DNA of 64,000 bases from NCBI GenBank assembly GCA_019747815.1, contig JAIEQJ010000006.1, positions 1 to 64,000 on the forward strand, in the 5' to 3' direction. Below the pieces are notes generated by a model that made no database searches, was not told the DNA's origin, and saw nothing but the letters and a program-made list of their open reading frames with translations. Both the position numbers and the translations under genes were made by a program. Below, in pieces: positions 1-8,657 of the stretch (positions within the stretch are counted from its first letter, which is position 1; every line of letters starts with the position of its first letter). This DNA is from Hyphomonadaceae bacterium (GTDB taxonomy: Bacteria > Pseudomonadota > Alphaproteobacteria > Rhizobiales > Hyphomicrobiaceae).

Positions 1-2
1 GG

Positions 3-74
3 GCGGACGGCGCGTGGGCGCTGCTTGCGGCCCCTGGGGTCCTGGATCGTCTGCGGCGCAGACTTCCGGAATGA
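3..74 (+). CDS. possible 3' end of an upstream gene (partial)
   Basis: An open frame enters from the left edge and ends at TGA 72-74. The 23 visible residues (ADGAWALLAAPGVLDRLRRR and three more) look like the end of a bacterial protein. It would lie on the same strand as lipA, about 125 bases upstream. Too little is visible to name a family, and at this GC content a 70-base open frame can occur by chance. Confidence 0.25.
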   Translation, partial: ADGAWALLAAPGVLDRLRRRLPE

Positions 75-200
75 CAGCGCCTGTCACGCCGGTCGATGGA
101 GAAGCGCGTGCCACCATGCCAGGGCGCGACTTGATTTTCGCCCGCAGCCCGGCCACTTTCGACCTTGAGCGGCCCTGCATCGCCTGCCTGCAAAGGACCC

Positions 201-1154
201 ATGGTCACCATCCTCGACAAGCGCCCCCGGCACCCGGAGAAGGCGCACAAGCCCGACACGCCCGTGCTGCGCAAGCCGGACTGGATCCGCGTCAAGGTGC
301 CGGCATCCTCCCCGCAGTTCGCCGAGACGCGCGCCATCCTGCGCCAGCACGGTCTCGTCACCGTGTGCGAGGAGGCGGGCTGCCCCAATATCGCCGAGTG
401 CTGGGCCGGGCGGCATGCCACCATGATGATCATGGGCGACACCTGTACGCGCGCCTGCGCCTTCTGCAACGTCAAGACCGGGCTGCCGGGCGCGCTCGAT
501 CCCAACGAGCCGGAGAACGTCGCCCAGGCCGTCGCCAAGCTGGGGCTCGATCACATCGTCATCACCTCGGTCGACCGGGATGATCTGGCCGACGGCGGCG
601 CCCGGCACTTCGCCGCCACCATCAAGGCCATTCGCGCGCTGACCCCCAAGACTACCATCGAAGTTCTGACGCCCGATTTCCTGCGCAAGGACGGCGCGCT
701 CGACATCGTCGTCGAGGCCCGGCCCGACATCTACAATCACAACCTGGAAACGGTGCCTGCGCTCTATCTCAAGATCCGCCCCGGTGCGCGCTACTTCCAT
801 TCGCTGCGGCTGCTGCAGCGGGTGAAGGAGCAGGCGCCGGCCATGTTCACCAAGTCGGGCATCATGGTGGGCCTCGGCGAGACGCGCGATGAGGTGCTGC
901 AGCTGATGGACGATCTGCGCTCTGCAGACGTCGACTTTCTCACCATCGGCCAATACCTACAGCCCACGCGCAAGCACGCCGAGGTGAAGTGCTTCGTGAC
1001 GCCCGACGAGTTCAAGGCGTACGAGAGCATCGCCACTGCCAAGGGCTTCCTGATGGTGTCGGCGAGCCCGCTGACGCGCTCGTCCTATCATGCCGGCGAC
1101 GACTTCGCCCGGCTCAAGGCGGCGCGGGCGGCTGCGCAGGCTCGAGAGCATTGA
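201..1154 (+). CDS. lipA: lipoyl synthase
   Basis: Radical SAM enzyme that inserts two sulfur atoms into octanoyl groups on the lipoyl domains of 2-oxoacid dehydrogenases and the glycine cleavage H protein; cytoplasmic. The 317-residue product has the auxiliary-cluster cysteines C56, C61 and C67 ([12 protein letters not shown]), the radical SAM cluster C82, C86 and C89 (CTRACAFC), and the C-terminal RSSYH motif whose serine ligates the auxiliary cluster. ATG 201 is chosen because AAGGA lies just upstream; an in-frame TTG at 165 would add 12 non-conserved residues. The START-domain gene follows on the same strand, a common order in Hyphomicrobiales. Confidence 0.97.
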   Translation: MVTILDKRPRHPEKAHKPDTPVLRKPDWIRVKVPASSPQFAETRAILRQHGLVTVCEEAGCPNIAECWAGRHATMMIMGDTCTRACAFCNVKTGLPGALDPNEPENVAQAVAKLGLDHIVITSVDRDDLADGGARHFAATIKAIRALTPKTTIEVLTPDFLRKDGALDIVVEARPDIYNHNLETVPALYLKIRPGARYFHSLRLLQRVKEQAPAMFTKSGIMVGLGETRDEVLQLMDDLRSADVDFLTIGQYLQPTRKHAEVKCFVTPDEFKAYESIATAKGFLMVSASPLTRSSYHAGDDFARLKAARAAAQAREH

Positions 1155-1276
1155 CGCGCCGGGTCCTGGTCATCGGCATCGCGGGAGCCGTGGTGTTTCG
1201 CCGCGACGGCGACGCAGCGCGGTTCCTGGCGGCGCTTTCCTGATAGTCTGGAGGCCTTCGAGCAGACGCACCGCCC

Positions 1277-1759
1277 ATGCCCTCCTTCCGCACCACCCGC
1301 CAGGTCCCGTTCACGCCGCGCCAGATGTTCGATCTGGTGGCCGACGTGGAGCGCTATCCCGAGTTTCTGCCGATGTGCGAGGCGCTGGCGGTCAGACGCC
1401 GCGAGCGCGAGGGCGACGTGGACATTCTGATCGCCGACATGACGGTGGGCTACAAGGCGGTCCACGAGACCTTCACCAGCCGCGTGCGCCTCGAGCCCGC
1501 GCGCCACGAGGTCGTGGCCCAAGGCCACGCCGGTGCGATGGGACCCTTCAGCCGCCTGGAGAACCGCTGGCAATTCCATCCCGCGCCTGGGGGATGCGAG
1601 GTCGCCTTCTTCATCGCCTACGAGTTCAAGTCGACGATGCTGCAGATGCTGGTCGGTGCCCTGTTCGACCGCGCCTTCCGCCGCTATACGCTGGCCTTCG
1701 AAGAGCGCGCGCGGGCGATCTACGGAACAGAAGCGCCGGCGGCCCGCGAGATCAGTTGA
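1277..1759 (+). CDS. COQ10/RatA-family START-domain protein (ubiquinone-binding)
   Basis: 160 residues forming a single SRPBCC/START domain with the COQ10-like N-terminus VADVERYPEFLPMCEAL. Mitochondrial COQ10 binds ubiquinone and supports its synthesis and use. The E. coli homologue RatA was described as blocking 70S ribosome assembly; in Alphaproteobacteria the ubiquinone role is the more likely one. It follows lipA by 122 bases. Its last 40 bases overlap the 3' end of the convergent VOC-CinA gene, so the two transcripts would be antisense there. Confidence 0.9.
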   Translation: MPSFRTTRQVPFTPRQMFDLVADVERYPEFLPMCEALAVRRREREGDVDILIADMTVGYKAVHETFTSRVRLEPARHEVVAQGHAGAMGPFSRLENRWQFHPAPGGCEVAFFIAYEFKSTMLQMLVGALFDRAFRRYTLAFEERARAIYGTEAPAAREIS

Positions 1760-2601
1760 AGCGCCGCCTCCACGCTCATGAGGCGGATCGACCCGCGGCT
1801 GATGTCGCCGAACCGGCACTCCCGGTGCAGAACCTCGCCGCCCTTGCGCACGGCCGCAACATGCACGAGCCCCACGGGTTTGGCAGCGCTCCCCCCGCCT
1901 GGACCCGCAATGCCCGTGATGGCAACGGCGATATCGGCGTGCGCACGGGCCAATGCGCCCTCGGCCATGGCGCGGGCGACCGGCTCGCTCACGGCGCCGT
2001 GCTGCGCAATGAGCCCCGCCGGGACGCCGAGGAGTTCCGCTTTCGCCTCGTTGGAGTAGGTGACGAACCCGCACTCCATCACATCCGACGAGCCGGCAAT
2101 CTCGGTGAACAGGCCCGCGATCAAGCCGCCGGTGCAACTCTCCGCGGTGGCGAGTTTGAGGCCGCCTGCGCGCATGTGCTTGAGCAGGCGGATGGCTTCC
2201 AGCGTCAGGGCCGGAGGAAACAAGGAAACGATGGCACCCGCGCTCGGTTGAATGAAGCGCACAGTGTTGCCGTCGCTGTCCTTCACGTACATTTCACGGC
2301 TTCCCCACGTCTGATCGGTGGGTGCCATGGCGATGGGCACACTCTTGGCGACGAGCTCGCCGTGCACGGCATCCACCTCGTCCACGAGCACGTTGGCGAC
2401 GCCGCCCGCAACCCCATCGCCGGAAAAAGAAGACACGTGCAGGATCGCGCCCTCGCGCGCCAGGCCGACATAGCACGGATCGGGTTTGAGAGGATCGGCG
2501 CTGCTTGCAAACAACGGCTTGAACCCCAGGCAATCACAATAGAAGCGTTCCGCCGCGGCAGCGTTGGAAACGTGCAGCACAGGAATGGCGCGTTTGAGCA
2601 C
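1720..2601 (-). CDS. VOC (glyoxalase-like) domain fused to CinA C-terminal domain (NMN amidohydrolase type)
   Basis: 293-residue two-domain protein. Residues 1-118 are a vicinal-oxygen-chelate fold of glyoxalase/bleomycin-resistance type (AERFYCDCLGF near the start, DSDGNTVRF near 108-116). Residues 131-290 are a full CinA C-terminal domain with ATAESCTGG (Ser155), TYSNEAK (Tyr182, Lys187), GAVSEPVA and TGIAGPGGG, the signature of PncC nicotinamide mononucleotide deamidase. GTG at 2601 is chosen because GGAGG (minus strand, 2608-2612) lies 6 bases upstream. Relatives carry a stand-alone cinA gene between the COQ10-like gene and ispDF, so the VOC part is the unusual addition. Its substrate is unknown. 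Confidence 0.88.
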   Translation of the reverse strand: MLKRAIPVLHVSNAAAAERFYCDCLGFKPLFASSADPLKPDPCYVGLAREGAILHVSSFSGDGVAGGVANVLVDEVDAVHGELVAKSVPIAMAPTDQTWGSREMYVKDSDGNTVRFIQPSAGAIVSLFPPALTLEAIRLLKHMRAGGLKLATAESCTGGLIAGLFTEIAGSSDVMECGFVTYSNEAKAELLGVPAGLIAQHGAVSEPVARAMAEGALARAHADIAVAITGIAGPGGGSAAKPVGLVHVAAVRKGGEVLHRECRFGDISRGSIRLMSVEAALQLISRAAGASVP

Positions 2602-2647
2602 GGGACGCCTCCGATCGGGGCAATGGGGCAAGGAGCGTGGCGCAAAG

Positions 2648-2724
2648 CTAGTGTGATGATCGAGAAATTCGCCCTTCCTCGCAGCACGCCCACTGAGCGA
2701 ATTTCTCGATCTGAATCACACTAG
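2648..2724 (-). repeat. hairpin repeat copy 1 (REP/MITE-like)
   Basis: Near-perfect inverted repeat. A 10-base outer arm beginning CTAGTGT (2648-2657) and a 15-base inner arm (2658-2672) pair with 2697-2711 and 2715-2724, leaving a 3-base bulge at 2712-2714 and a 24-base loop. Read on the minus strand, it aligns along its whole length with the copy at 2738-2812, so the two are inverted copies of one element. It lies between the VOC-CinA and marR genes. Confidence 0.85.
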
Positions 2725-2737
2725 AACCATGAACTTG

Positions 2738-2812
2738 CTAGTGTCCTTTCGATCGCGAAGTTCGTTCAGCGCCTGCTGCAAGATCCGGCGAACTTCGCGA
2801 TCGGGACACTAG
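2738..2812 (+). repeat. hairpin repeat copy 2 (REP/MITE-like)
   Basis: Inverted repeat of the same design as the element at 2648-2724. Outer arm CTAGTGTCC (2738-2746), bulge TTT (2747-2749), inner 15-base arm (2750-2764), 24-base loop, then the complementary arms 2789-2803 and 2804-2812. The stem differs from copy 1 at several positions, but the changes occur on both arms so pairing is kept. The loop shares TCAG and TGCTGC with copy 1 read on the minus strand. Confidence 0.85.
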
Positions 2813-2868
2813 CGCAGGTCCGGCACTGTGATCCAGCGTCGGCGGTGCGGCGCCGCACCCAAAGCAAC

Positions 2869-2895
2869 AGCGCCGGAGGCTTGGCCTCCGGCGCT
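2869..2895 (-). terminator. hairpin terminator after marR
   Basis: Perfect 12-base stem (AGCGCCGGAGGC / GCCTCCGGCGCT) with a 3-base loop, starting about 25 bases beyond the marR stop codon. Read on the minus strand the stem is followed by GTTGCTTT, a weak T-tract. A separate 16-base perfect palindrome, GGTGCGGCGCCGCACC, lies further downstream at 2844-2859. Confidence 0.65.
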
Positions 2896-2920
2896 GAGCA
2901 AAGGAAGATGGAACGGCGTA

Positions 2921-3400
2921 TCAGGCGGCTGCCAGCTTCTCCGCTTGGGTCAGAAGGCCGTCGAGAATGCTGCGGCTTTCCGGCCCGAGCACGCGGATGG
3001 TGCGCGTCTGCGCCTCGCGCCAGACCGGGAAGCCCGACTGAATGACGGTCTCGCCCTTGGGCGTCAGATGCAGGCCGCGGCCGCGGCGCCCCGCTGGCGG
3101 GTCCATGGTGATCAGCCCATCCTGCAGCAGGCGCTTCAGGTTGCGCGACAGCGTCGATTTCTCGATGTCGAGCGAATGACCGATCTCCACGGCCGTGATG
3201 CCGTCCTGCTGGGCGAGCTGCGTGAGCAGCGTGAACTGGCTGGCAGTGACGCCCAGCGGGCGCAGGGCATCGTCGTACACGCGCGTGATGATGCGGCTGA
3301 GCTGGCGGACGCGTGTCGATATGCAGGCCGCCGACGTGTTCTCTGCGATCTCGGTGATATCTGCCGGCGCTGCGACAACACCATGGGTCATGATATTCAT
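2921..3400 (-). CDS. MarR-family transcriptional regulator
   Basis: 159 residues with the MarR winged-helix layout: a helical N-terminus (STRVRQLSRIITRVYDDALR), the helix-turn-helix around DIEKSTLSRNLKRLLQDGLI, and a wing at PAGRRGRGLHLTPKGE. Proteins of this family bind DNA as dimers and usually repress a neighbouring gene, releasing on binding phenolic or other small ligands. ATG 3400 has AGAGGG upstream; a second ATG lies three codons in. It is flanked by hairpin repeats on one side and ispDF on the other, so no target is evident from context. Confidence 0.9.
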   Translation of the reverse strand: MNIMTHGVVAAPADITEIAENTSAACISTRVRQLSRIITRVYDDALRPLGVTASQFTLLTQLAQQDGITAVEIGHSLDIEKSTLSRNLKRLLQDGLITMDPPAGRRGRGLHLTPKGETVIQSGFPVWREAQTRTIRVLGPESRSILDGLLTQAEKLAAA

Positions 3401-3532
3401 GGGGCATCCCTCTCTGCCCGTGCTCTACAACCCGCTTGCCTCGATTCGGGGGCACCTGTCACGCGGGCGGGCCGCGCGGCTACCGATTTGCAAGTGCATC
3501 CGTGTTGGCAGGCGGCAGATGGGCCGCACCTG

Positions 3533-4696
3533 TTACCGCAGGATCACGGTGGCCGTGGCCAGGGCGGCGATGCCCTCGCGCCGGCCGGTGAAGCCCAGGC
3601 CTTCGGTCGTGGTGGCCTTCACGGCAACCCGGCCGGCATCGATCTGCAGGATCTCGGCCATGCGCTGGCGCATGGCGGCACGATGCAGCGCAATCTTGGG
3701 GGCCTCGCACAGAAGCGTGACGTCGACATTCGTGATGGTTCCGCCACGCCGGCGCACGCGGCCGGCGGCATCGGCCAGGAACACGTGCGAGGCGGCGCCC
3801 TTCCAGCGCGCATCGGTGTTGGGGAAATGCTCGCCGATGTCGCCGTCGCCGATGGCGCCCAGCAGCGCATCGGTGAGCGCATGCAGCCCCACGTCAGCGT
3901 CGGAATGGCCTTCAAGCCCGTGCATGTGCGCGATCCTCACCCCGCACAGCCAGACGTGATCGCCCGGCGCAAAGCGGTGCACATCGAAGCCCTGTCCCGT
4001 GCGCACGTCGGCCAGACCCGCGCCGCCACCTGCAACCATGGCCAAATCCTCTGCCGTCGTCAGCTTGCGGTTGCCTTCGCTGCCCTCCACCAGGGCGACG
4101 GCCACGCCCGCCCACTCGGCGACCGCGGCGTCGTCGGTCAGGTCGGTAACGCCGGCGGCGGCGGCGGCCTCGTGCGCGGCCAGGATATCGACAAAGCGAA
4201 AGGCCTGCGGGGTCTGCGCCCGCCACAGGTCCCTTCGCGGAAGGGTTTCGGCGATGCGATCCTGGGCATCGGCGCGCTTCAAGCTGTCGGCCACGCGGAT
4301 GGCTGCGATCGCTCCCGGCGACCCCGCGAGCGCCTGCAGCACGCGCTCGATGATGCCGGGCGTGACAAACGGCCGAACGCCGTCATGAATCAAAACCCGG
4401 TCAGGATTATAGGCGGCCAGCGCCCGCAGGCCGCTCAACACGGAGCCCTGGCGCGTATTCCCGCCGATCACGGGCGCGGTAAGTTTGCCATGACCTACCC
4501 CGATGGCGCGGTCGTACAACGGCCGGTCGTCCGCGCCGATCACGACGGTCACGAGATCGATGGCCGGGGCCTCGAGGAAGACGCTCAGCGTGCGCGTCAG
4601 CACCGGCACGCCCCCGGCCATGGCGTACTGCTTGGGCGTGGCCGCCCCGGCCCGGATGCCACGTCCGGCGGCAACGATCAACGAAGCTGTTCTCAA
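3533..4696 (-). CDS. ispDF: bifunctional IspD/IspF enzyme of the MEP isoprenoid pathway
   Basis: 387 residues. The N-terminal half is IspD (2-C-methyl-D-erythritol 4-phosphate cytidylyltransferase), with the nucleotide-binding start SLIVAAGRGIRAG and the Lys of PKQY. From about residue 230 it is IspF (2,4-cyclodiphosphate synthase), with the metal ligands in GFDVHRF and GHSDADVGLHALTDALLGAIGDGDIG. The fusion is typical of Alphaproteobacteria and covers two non-consecutive steps on the way to IPP and DMAPP, which also feed ubiquinone. The start codon appears to be TTG; no in-frame ATG precedes the conserved glycine-rich motif. It diverges from dusB across 161 bases. Confidence 0.96.
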   Translation of the reverse strand: MRTASLIVAAGRGIRAGAATPKQYAMAGGVPVLTRTLSVFLEAPAIDLVTVVIGADDRPLYDRAIGVGHGKLTAPVIGGNTRQGSVLSGLRALAAYNPDRVLIHDGVRPFVTPGIIERVLQALAGSPGAIAAIRVADSLKRADAQDRIAETLPRRDLWRAQTPQAFRFVDILAAHEAAAAAGVTDLTDDAAVAEWAGVAVALVEGSEGNRKLTTAEDLAMVAGGGAGLADVRTGQGFDVHRFAPGDHVWLCGVRIAHMHGLEGHSDADVGLHALTDALLGAIGDGDIGEHFPNTDARWKGAASHVFLADAAGRVRRRGGTITNVDVTLLCEAPKIALHRAAMRQRMAEILQIDAGRVAVKATTTEGLGFTGRREGIAALATATVILR

Positions 4697-4819
4697 ACCG
4701 GGTCTCGCTGGGTCAAAGACCCCACCACTTACCCCCAGGGCTGGCCCGCCGGCAACGGGAGGGGGACATGTGCATATGAATTACATCGCGCTTGCGAAGG
4801 CCACACGGGTGCGATAGTC

Positions 4820-4836
4820 TGCACAAGAGATGTGCA
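4820..4836. promoter_or_regulatory. candidate NtrC-binding site ahead of dusB-ntrB-ntrC
   Basis: TGCACA-AGAGA-TGTGCA is a perfect 6-base inverted repeat. It fits the enteric NtrC consensus TGCAC-N7-GTGCA exactly, including spacing. It ends 21 bases before the dusB start. Further half-sites follow (GTGC near 4847-4850, TTGCACAA at 4865-4872). Position and fit suggest autoregulation of the ntrBC operon by NtrC, but binding is inferred from sequence only. Confidence 0.6.
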
Positions 4837-4857
4837 ATTTTGAGATGTGCCTAATTA

Positions 4858-5892
4858 ATGGTCAGTTGCACAAATGCTGAGCCCGGCACCGCGCGGATGC
4901 GACCCATCCAGATCGGCCCGCACGCGCTGCCCAATGCCGTCATGCTGGCCCCGATGTCAGGGGTCACAGACCTTGCCTTCCGCCGTCTGGCGCATCGGCT
5001 GGGGGCCGGATTGGTGGTCACCGAGATGGTGGCCAGCGAGCATCTCGTCACCGAGAAGCACAACGCCCGGCGCAAAGCGCGCAGCGCCGACTGCCGGCCC
5101 TTTGTCATACAACTTGCCGGCTGCGAGGCGCGCTGGATGGGCGAGGGCGCCCGTGTCGCCCAAGGGCTCGGCGCCGACATCGTCGATATCAACATGGGCT
5201 GCCCCGCCCGCGAGGTGACGGGCAAGCTGTCCGGCTCCGCGCTGATGCGCGATCTGGATCATGCCGTATCGCTGATCGAGGCTGTGGTCGGTGCCGTGAC
5301 GGTTCCGGTCACACTCAAGATGCGTCTCGGCTGGGACCACGCCAGCATGAACGCGCCGGAGCTCGCGCGGCGTGCGGAAGCGTCGGGGGTACAGATGCTG
5401 ACCGTGCATGCCCGCACGCGATGCCAGTTCTTCAAGGGCGCGGCCGACTGGGGCCGCGTGCGCAACGTCAAGCAGGCCGTGCGCATGCCGGTGGTGGTCA
5501 ACGGCGACATTGTCGATCCTGCCGCGGCGCGGGCGGCGCTTGCGGCATCGGGCGCGGATGCCGTCATGGTCGGGCGCGGCGCCTATGGTGCGCCGTGGAT
5601 GCCGGGCCGGATCGCGGCAAGTCTCGCAACCGGGAACGACCCGGGCCCGCCCACGGTCGCCGCGCAGGGTGCCATCGCTGCAGAGCATGTGGCGGCCATG
5701 CTCGAGCAGGACGGGGCGATGCACGGGCTGCGCACCGCGCGCAAGCACATCGGCTGGTATCTGGCGACGAGCGGCCGTCCCGCCGAGATCATCAAGGCCT
5801 GGCGGCGACGGCTGTGCACGTCGGAAAGCGCGGGCGACGTCCTCGCGGGCCTGGCGACGTTCTATGCTGAAGCGCGGGAGGCGGCCGCATGA
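4858..5892 (+). CDS. dusB: tRNA-dihydrouridine synthase (NifR3 type)
   Basis: 344-residue FMN-dependent reductase that makes dihydrouridine in the tRNA D-loop. Visible features are the FMN-barrel start [15 protein letters not shown], the active-site Cys115 in [25 protein letters not shown], and the phosphate-binding [16 protein letters not shown]. This gene was first named nifR3 because it precedes ntrBC in phototrophs and rhizobia, as here. The stop overlaps the ntrB start (ATGA), so translation is probably coupled. ATG 4858 lacks a clear Shine-Dalgarno sequence; an in-frame ATG at 4897 is an alternative closer to the conserved region. Confidence 0.95.
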   Translation: MVSCTNAEPGTARMRPIQIGPHALPNAVMLAPMSGVTDLAFRRLAHRLGAGLVVTEMVASEHLVTEKHNARRKARSADCRPFVIQLAGCEARWMGEGARVAQGLGADIVDINMGCPAREVTGKLSGSALMRDLDHAVSLIEAVVGAVTVPVTLKMRLGWDHASMNAPELARRAEASGVQMLTVHARTRCQFFKGAADWGRVRNVKQAVRMPVVVNGDIVDPAAARAALAASGADAVMVGRGAYGAPWMPGRIAASLATGNDPGPPTVAAQGAIAAEHVAAMLEQDGAMHGLRTARKHIGWYLATSGRPAEIIKAWRRRLCTSESAGDVLAGLATFYAEAREAAA

Positions 5893-7022
5893 ACGCTGAG
5901 CCTGGCCGCGAACGCGTGCATCCCAGTGCCCGCCGGCATATCGAGCACGACCTGCTGCTTTCCGTCCTGCCGCATCCCATCCTCGTCCTGGGCGAGGATG
6001 ATCGCGTGCTGTATGCCAATGCCGCGGCGGAATCGTTCTTCTCCCTGAGCCAGGGCGTGTTGAAGCGCCAGGCGCTGCCCGACATCATCGCCTTCTCAAG
6101 CCCGCTCGCGGCCCTGGTGGGCCAGGTGCGGCGCACCGGCGTCACCGTCAACGAATACGGCATCGAAGTCGGATTGCCGCGCAGCGGCGCGCACAAGCTG
6201 GTCGATGTGTATGCCGGGCCGATGCCCGATCAGCAGGGGCTGATCGTGCTGATGCTGCAGCAGCGCTCCATGGCGCAAATGATCGAGCGCCAGCTCACCC
6301 ATCGCGCCGCCGCGCGCTCGGTATCGGGGCTTGCGGCGGTGCTGGCGCACGAGATCAAGAACCCGCTGTCGGGGATCCGCGGGGCAGCGCAGCTCCTCGA
6401 GCCGGGCCTGAAAGACAACGACCGCGCCCTCACCCAGCTCATCTGCGCCGAGACCGACCGCATCCGCAATCTCGTCGACCGCATGGAGGTGTTCGGCGAC
6501 GAGCGCCCCGTGGGCGAGGAGGCCGTCAACATCCATCAGGTCCTCGATCACGTGAAGCGTCTGGCCCAGTCGGGCTTCGCCGAGGGCATCAGGATCAGCG
6601 TCGAGTTCGACCCGTCGCTGCCGCCGCTCGCCGGCAGCCGCGACAAGCTCATCCAGGCGTTCCTCAACCTGGTCAAGAATGCGGCAGAAGCCATCCAGGA
6701 GGGGCGCGAGCCCGGCCGCATCACGTTGCGCACCGCCTTCCGGCCGGGCATGCGCCTCGGTCTACCCGGTAGCGGACCGCGGGTCAGCCTGCCGCTGATG
6801 ATCGAGGTTGAAGATTCCGGCGTCGGCGTGCCGGAAGCACTCAAGCCGCACCTGTTCGATCCGTTCGTGACAACAAAGCGCACCGGAACCGGCCTCGGTC
6901 TTGCATTGGTCGCCAAGATCATCGGCGATCACGGCGGTGTCATCGAGTGTGAGTCGGTGCCCAAGCAAACGGTGTTTCGCGTGCTGTTGCCCCTGCAGGA
7001 GCAGCGTCCGCGAGGCAAGTAA
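5889..7022 (+). CDS. ntrB: nitrogen regulation sensor histidine kinase NtrB
   Basis: 377 residues, soluble. A PAS domain (about 25-130) is followed by the HisKA dimerisation domain with the phosphorylated His154 in [19 protein letters not shown]. The HATPase domain has its N-box [11 protein letters not shown], the G1 motif EDSGVGVP and G2 GTGLGLALV. NtrB phosphorylates NtrC under nitrogen limitation and, with PII (GlnB) bound, dephosphorylates it. It is the second gene of dusB-ntrB-ntrC: it overlaps dusB by 4 bases and lies 11 bases before ntrC. Confidence 0.97.
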   Translation: MNAEPGRERVHPSARRHIEHDLLLSVLPHPILVLGEDDRVLYANAAAESFFSLSQGVLKRQALPDIIAFSSPLAALVGQVRRTGVTVNEYGIEVGLPRSGAHKLVDVYAGPMPDQQGLIVLMLQQRSMAQMIERQLTHRAAARSVSGLAAVLAHEIKNPLSGIRGAAQLLEPGLKDNDRALTQLICAETDRIRNLVDRMEVFGDERPVGEEAVNIHQVLDHVKRLAQSGFAEGIRISVEFDPSLPPLAGSRDKLIQAFLNLVKNAAEAIQEGREPGRITLRTAFRPGMRLGLPGSGPRVSLPLMIEVEDSGVGVPEALKPHLFDPFVTTKRTGTGLGLALVAKIIGDHGGVIECESVPKQTVFRVLLPLQEQRPRGK

Positions 7023-7033
7023 GGAAGACGGCG

Positions 7034-8479
7034 ATGGTGGGCGGAACAATCCTGATTGCCGACGACGACACGGCCATCCGCACAGTGCTCAACCAGGCGC
7101 TCGCGCGGGCGGGCTACGCTCCGCGCGCCACCGGCAATGCCGCAACGCTGTGGCGCTGGGTGTCGCAGGGAGAAGGCGATGTGGTCATCACCGACGTGGT
7201 GATGCCGGACGAGAACGCCTTCGATCTCATCCCGCGCATCAAGAAGCTCAGGCCCGACCTGCCGGTCATCGTCATGAGCGCGCAGAACACCTTGATGACG
7301 GCGTTGTCGGCGGCCGAGAAGGGCGCCTTCGAATATCTGCCCAAGCCCTTCGACCTCAACGAGCTGGTCAGCATCGTCGGCCGCGCGTTGTCGGAGCCCG
7401 GACGGCGCAAGGAGCGGCCGAGCGCGGAGCCCGACACCGAGGAGCTGCCCCTGATCGGCCGCTCGCCGCCCATGCAGGAGATCTACCGGGTGCTGGCGCG
7501 GCTCACGCGCACCGACCTGACCGTGATGATCACCGGCGAGTCGGGCACCGGCAAGGAGCTGGTGGCGCGTGTGCTGCACGATTACTCCAAGCGCCGCAAC
7601 GGACCCTTCGTCGCCATCAACATGGCGGCGATCCCGCGCGAGCTGATCGAAAGCGAGCTGTTCGGCCACGAGAAGGGCGCCTTCACGGGGGCGCAATCGC
7701 GCACCGAGGGCCGCTTCCAGCAGGCGGAAGGCGGAACGCTGTTTCTGGACGAGATCGGCGACATGCCCATGGAGGCGCAGACGCGCCTGCTGCGCGTGCT
7801 GCAGGAGGGCGAATACACCACCATCGGCGGGCGCACGCCCATCAAGACGGACGTGCGCATCATCGCCGCAACCCATCGCGAGCTGAAGACGCAGATCCTG
7901 CAGGGCCTGTTCCGCGAGGACCTCTTCTACCGCCTGAACGTCGTGCCCCTGCGCATCCCGCCGCTGCGCGAGCGTCTGGAGGACGTGGGCGATCTCGTGC
8001 GCCACTTCCTGCGCCAGGCGGCCAAGGCGGGACTCGGCCAGAAGGCGATCGAGATGGCGGCGATCGAGCGCATCAAGCGCTACCACTGGCCCGGCAACGT
8101 GCGCGAGCTTGAGAACCTGGTGCGCCGGCTGGCCGCGCTGCATCCGGAGGATACGCTGACGGCGGGCATCATCGAGGCCGAGCTGGCGGAGGCGCAGCCG
8201 CCACCCGTGCTGGATGCCGGCAAGACCCCGCGCGAGCTGTCGGAGATGGTGGAGCGCTATCTGGCCGGCCACTTTGCCAGCTACGGCCGCGAGCTTCCCC
8301 CGCCCGGACTTTACGACCGTGTGCTGCAGCACGTGGAGCGGCCGCTGCTGATGGCGGCGCTGGCCGCCACGCGCGGCAATCAGATTCGCGCCGCAGCCCT
8401 TCTGGGCCTCAACCGCAATACTCTGCGCAAGAAGATCCGCGACCTCGACATCCAAGTCTTCCGCACGCCGGCGTCCTAG
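7034..8479 (+). CDS. ntrC: nitrogen regulation response regulator NtrC
   Basis: 481-residue sigma-54 activator. Receiver domain with the phospho-acceptor Asp54 (VITDVVMP) and a KPF motif near 105. AAA+ domain with Walker A GESGTGKE (168-175), the sigma-54 contact loop GAFTGA (215-220) and Walker B GTLFLDE. The C-terminal Fis-type helix-turn-helix lies around [17 protein letters not shown]. All key residues are present, so it should be a working enhancer-binding activator of nitrogen-assimilation genes. It ends the dusB-ntrB-ntrC unit, 106 bases before the ntrYX region. Confidence 0.97.
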   Translation: MVGGTILIADDDTAIRTVLNQALARAGYAPRATGNAATLWRWVSQGEGDVVITDVVMPDENAFDLIPRIKKLRPDLPVIVMSAQNTLMTALSAAEKGAFEYLPKPFDLNELVSIVGRALSEPGRRKERPSAEPDTEELPLIGRSPPMQEIYRVLARLTRTDLTVMITGESGTGKELVARVLHDYSKRRNGPFVAINMAAIPRELIESELFGHEKGAFTGAQSRTEGRFQQAEGGTLFLDEIGDMPMEAQTRLLRVLQEGEYTTIGGRTPIKTDVRIIAATHRELKTQILQGLFREDLFYRLNVVPLRIPPLRERLEDVGDLVRHFLRQAAKAGLGQKAIEMAAIERIKRYHWPGNVRELENLVRRLAALHPEDTLTAGIIEAELAEAQPPPVLDAGKTPRELSEMVERYLAGHFASYGRELPPPGLYDRVLQHVERPLLMAALAATRGNQIRAAALLGLNRNTLRKKIRDLDIQVFRTPAS

Positions 8480-8580
8480 GCCGCCGCCGGCCCTTGGGGT
8501 GCATCCCCTGGCGTTTTCGTCCACATGTTGACGGCCACGCGAGAAGTGGCTAATCCACGATTGTCGCGAAAATGCCACAC

Positions 8581-8597
8581 TGCACGTGATCAGTGTG
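8581..8597. promoter_or_regulatory. candidate NtrC-like site ahead of ntrY
   Basis: TGCAC-GTGATCA-GTGTG keeps the TGCAC-N7-GTGCA spacing and matches 8 of its 10 specified bases. It sits inside a wider inverted repeat, CACACTG (8576-8582) / CAGTGTG (8591-8597). It overlaps the most upstream possible ntrY start (GTG 8586), which favours initiation further downstream. Binding by NtrC is an inference. Confidence 0.4.
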
Positions 8598-8657
8598 ATC
8601 GCTTTGCTTCATGAGAGCGATAGTGCGATCCGCGTGGACACACACAACATCACCGGA

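Noticed and set aside
2828-4843. 671-codon plus-strand open frame
   Set aside because: It runs antisense to marR and ispDF, which have clear family motifs; long antisense frames are expected at this GC content and the translation is Arg/Gly/Ala-rich with no domain.
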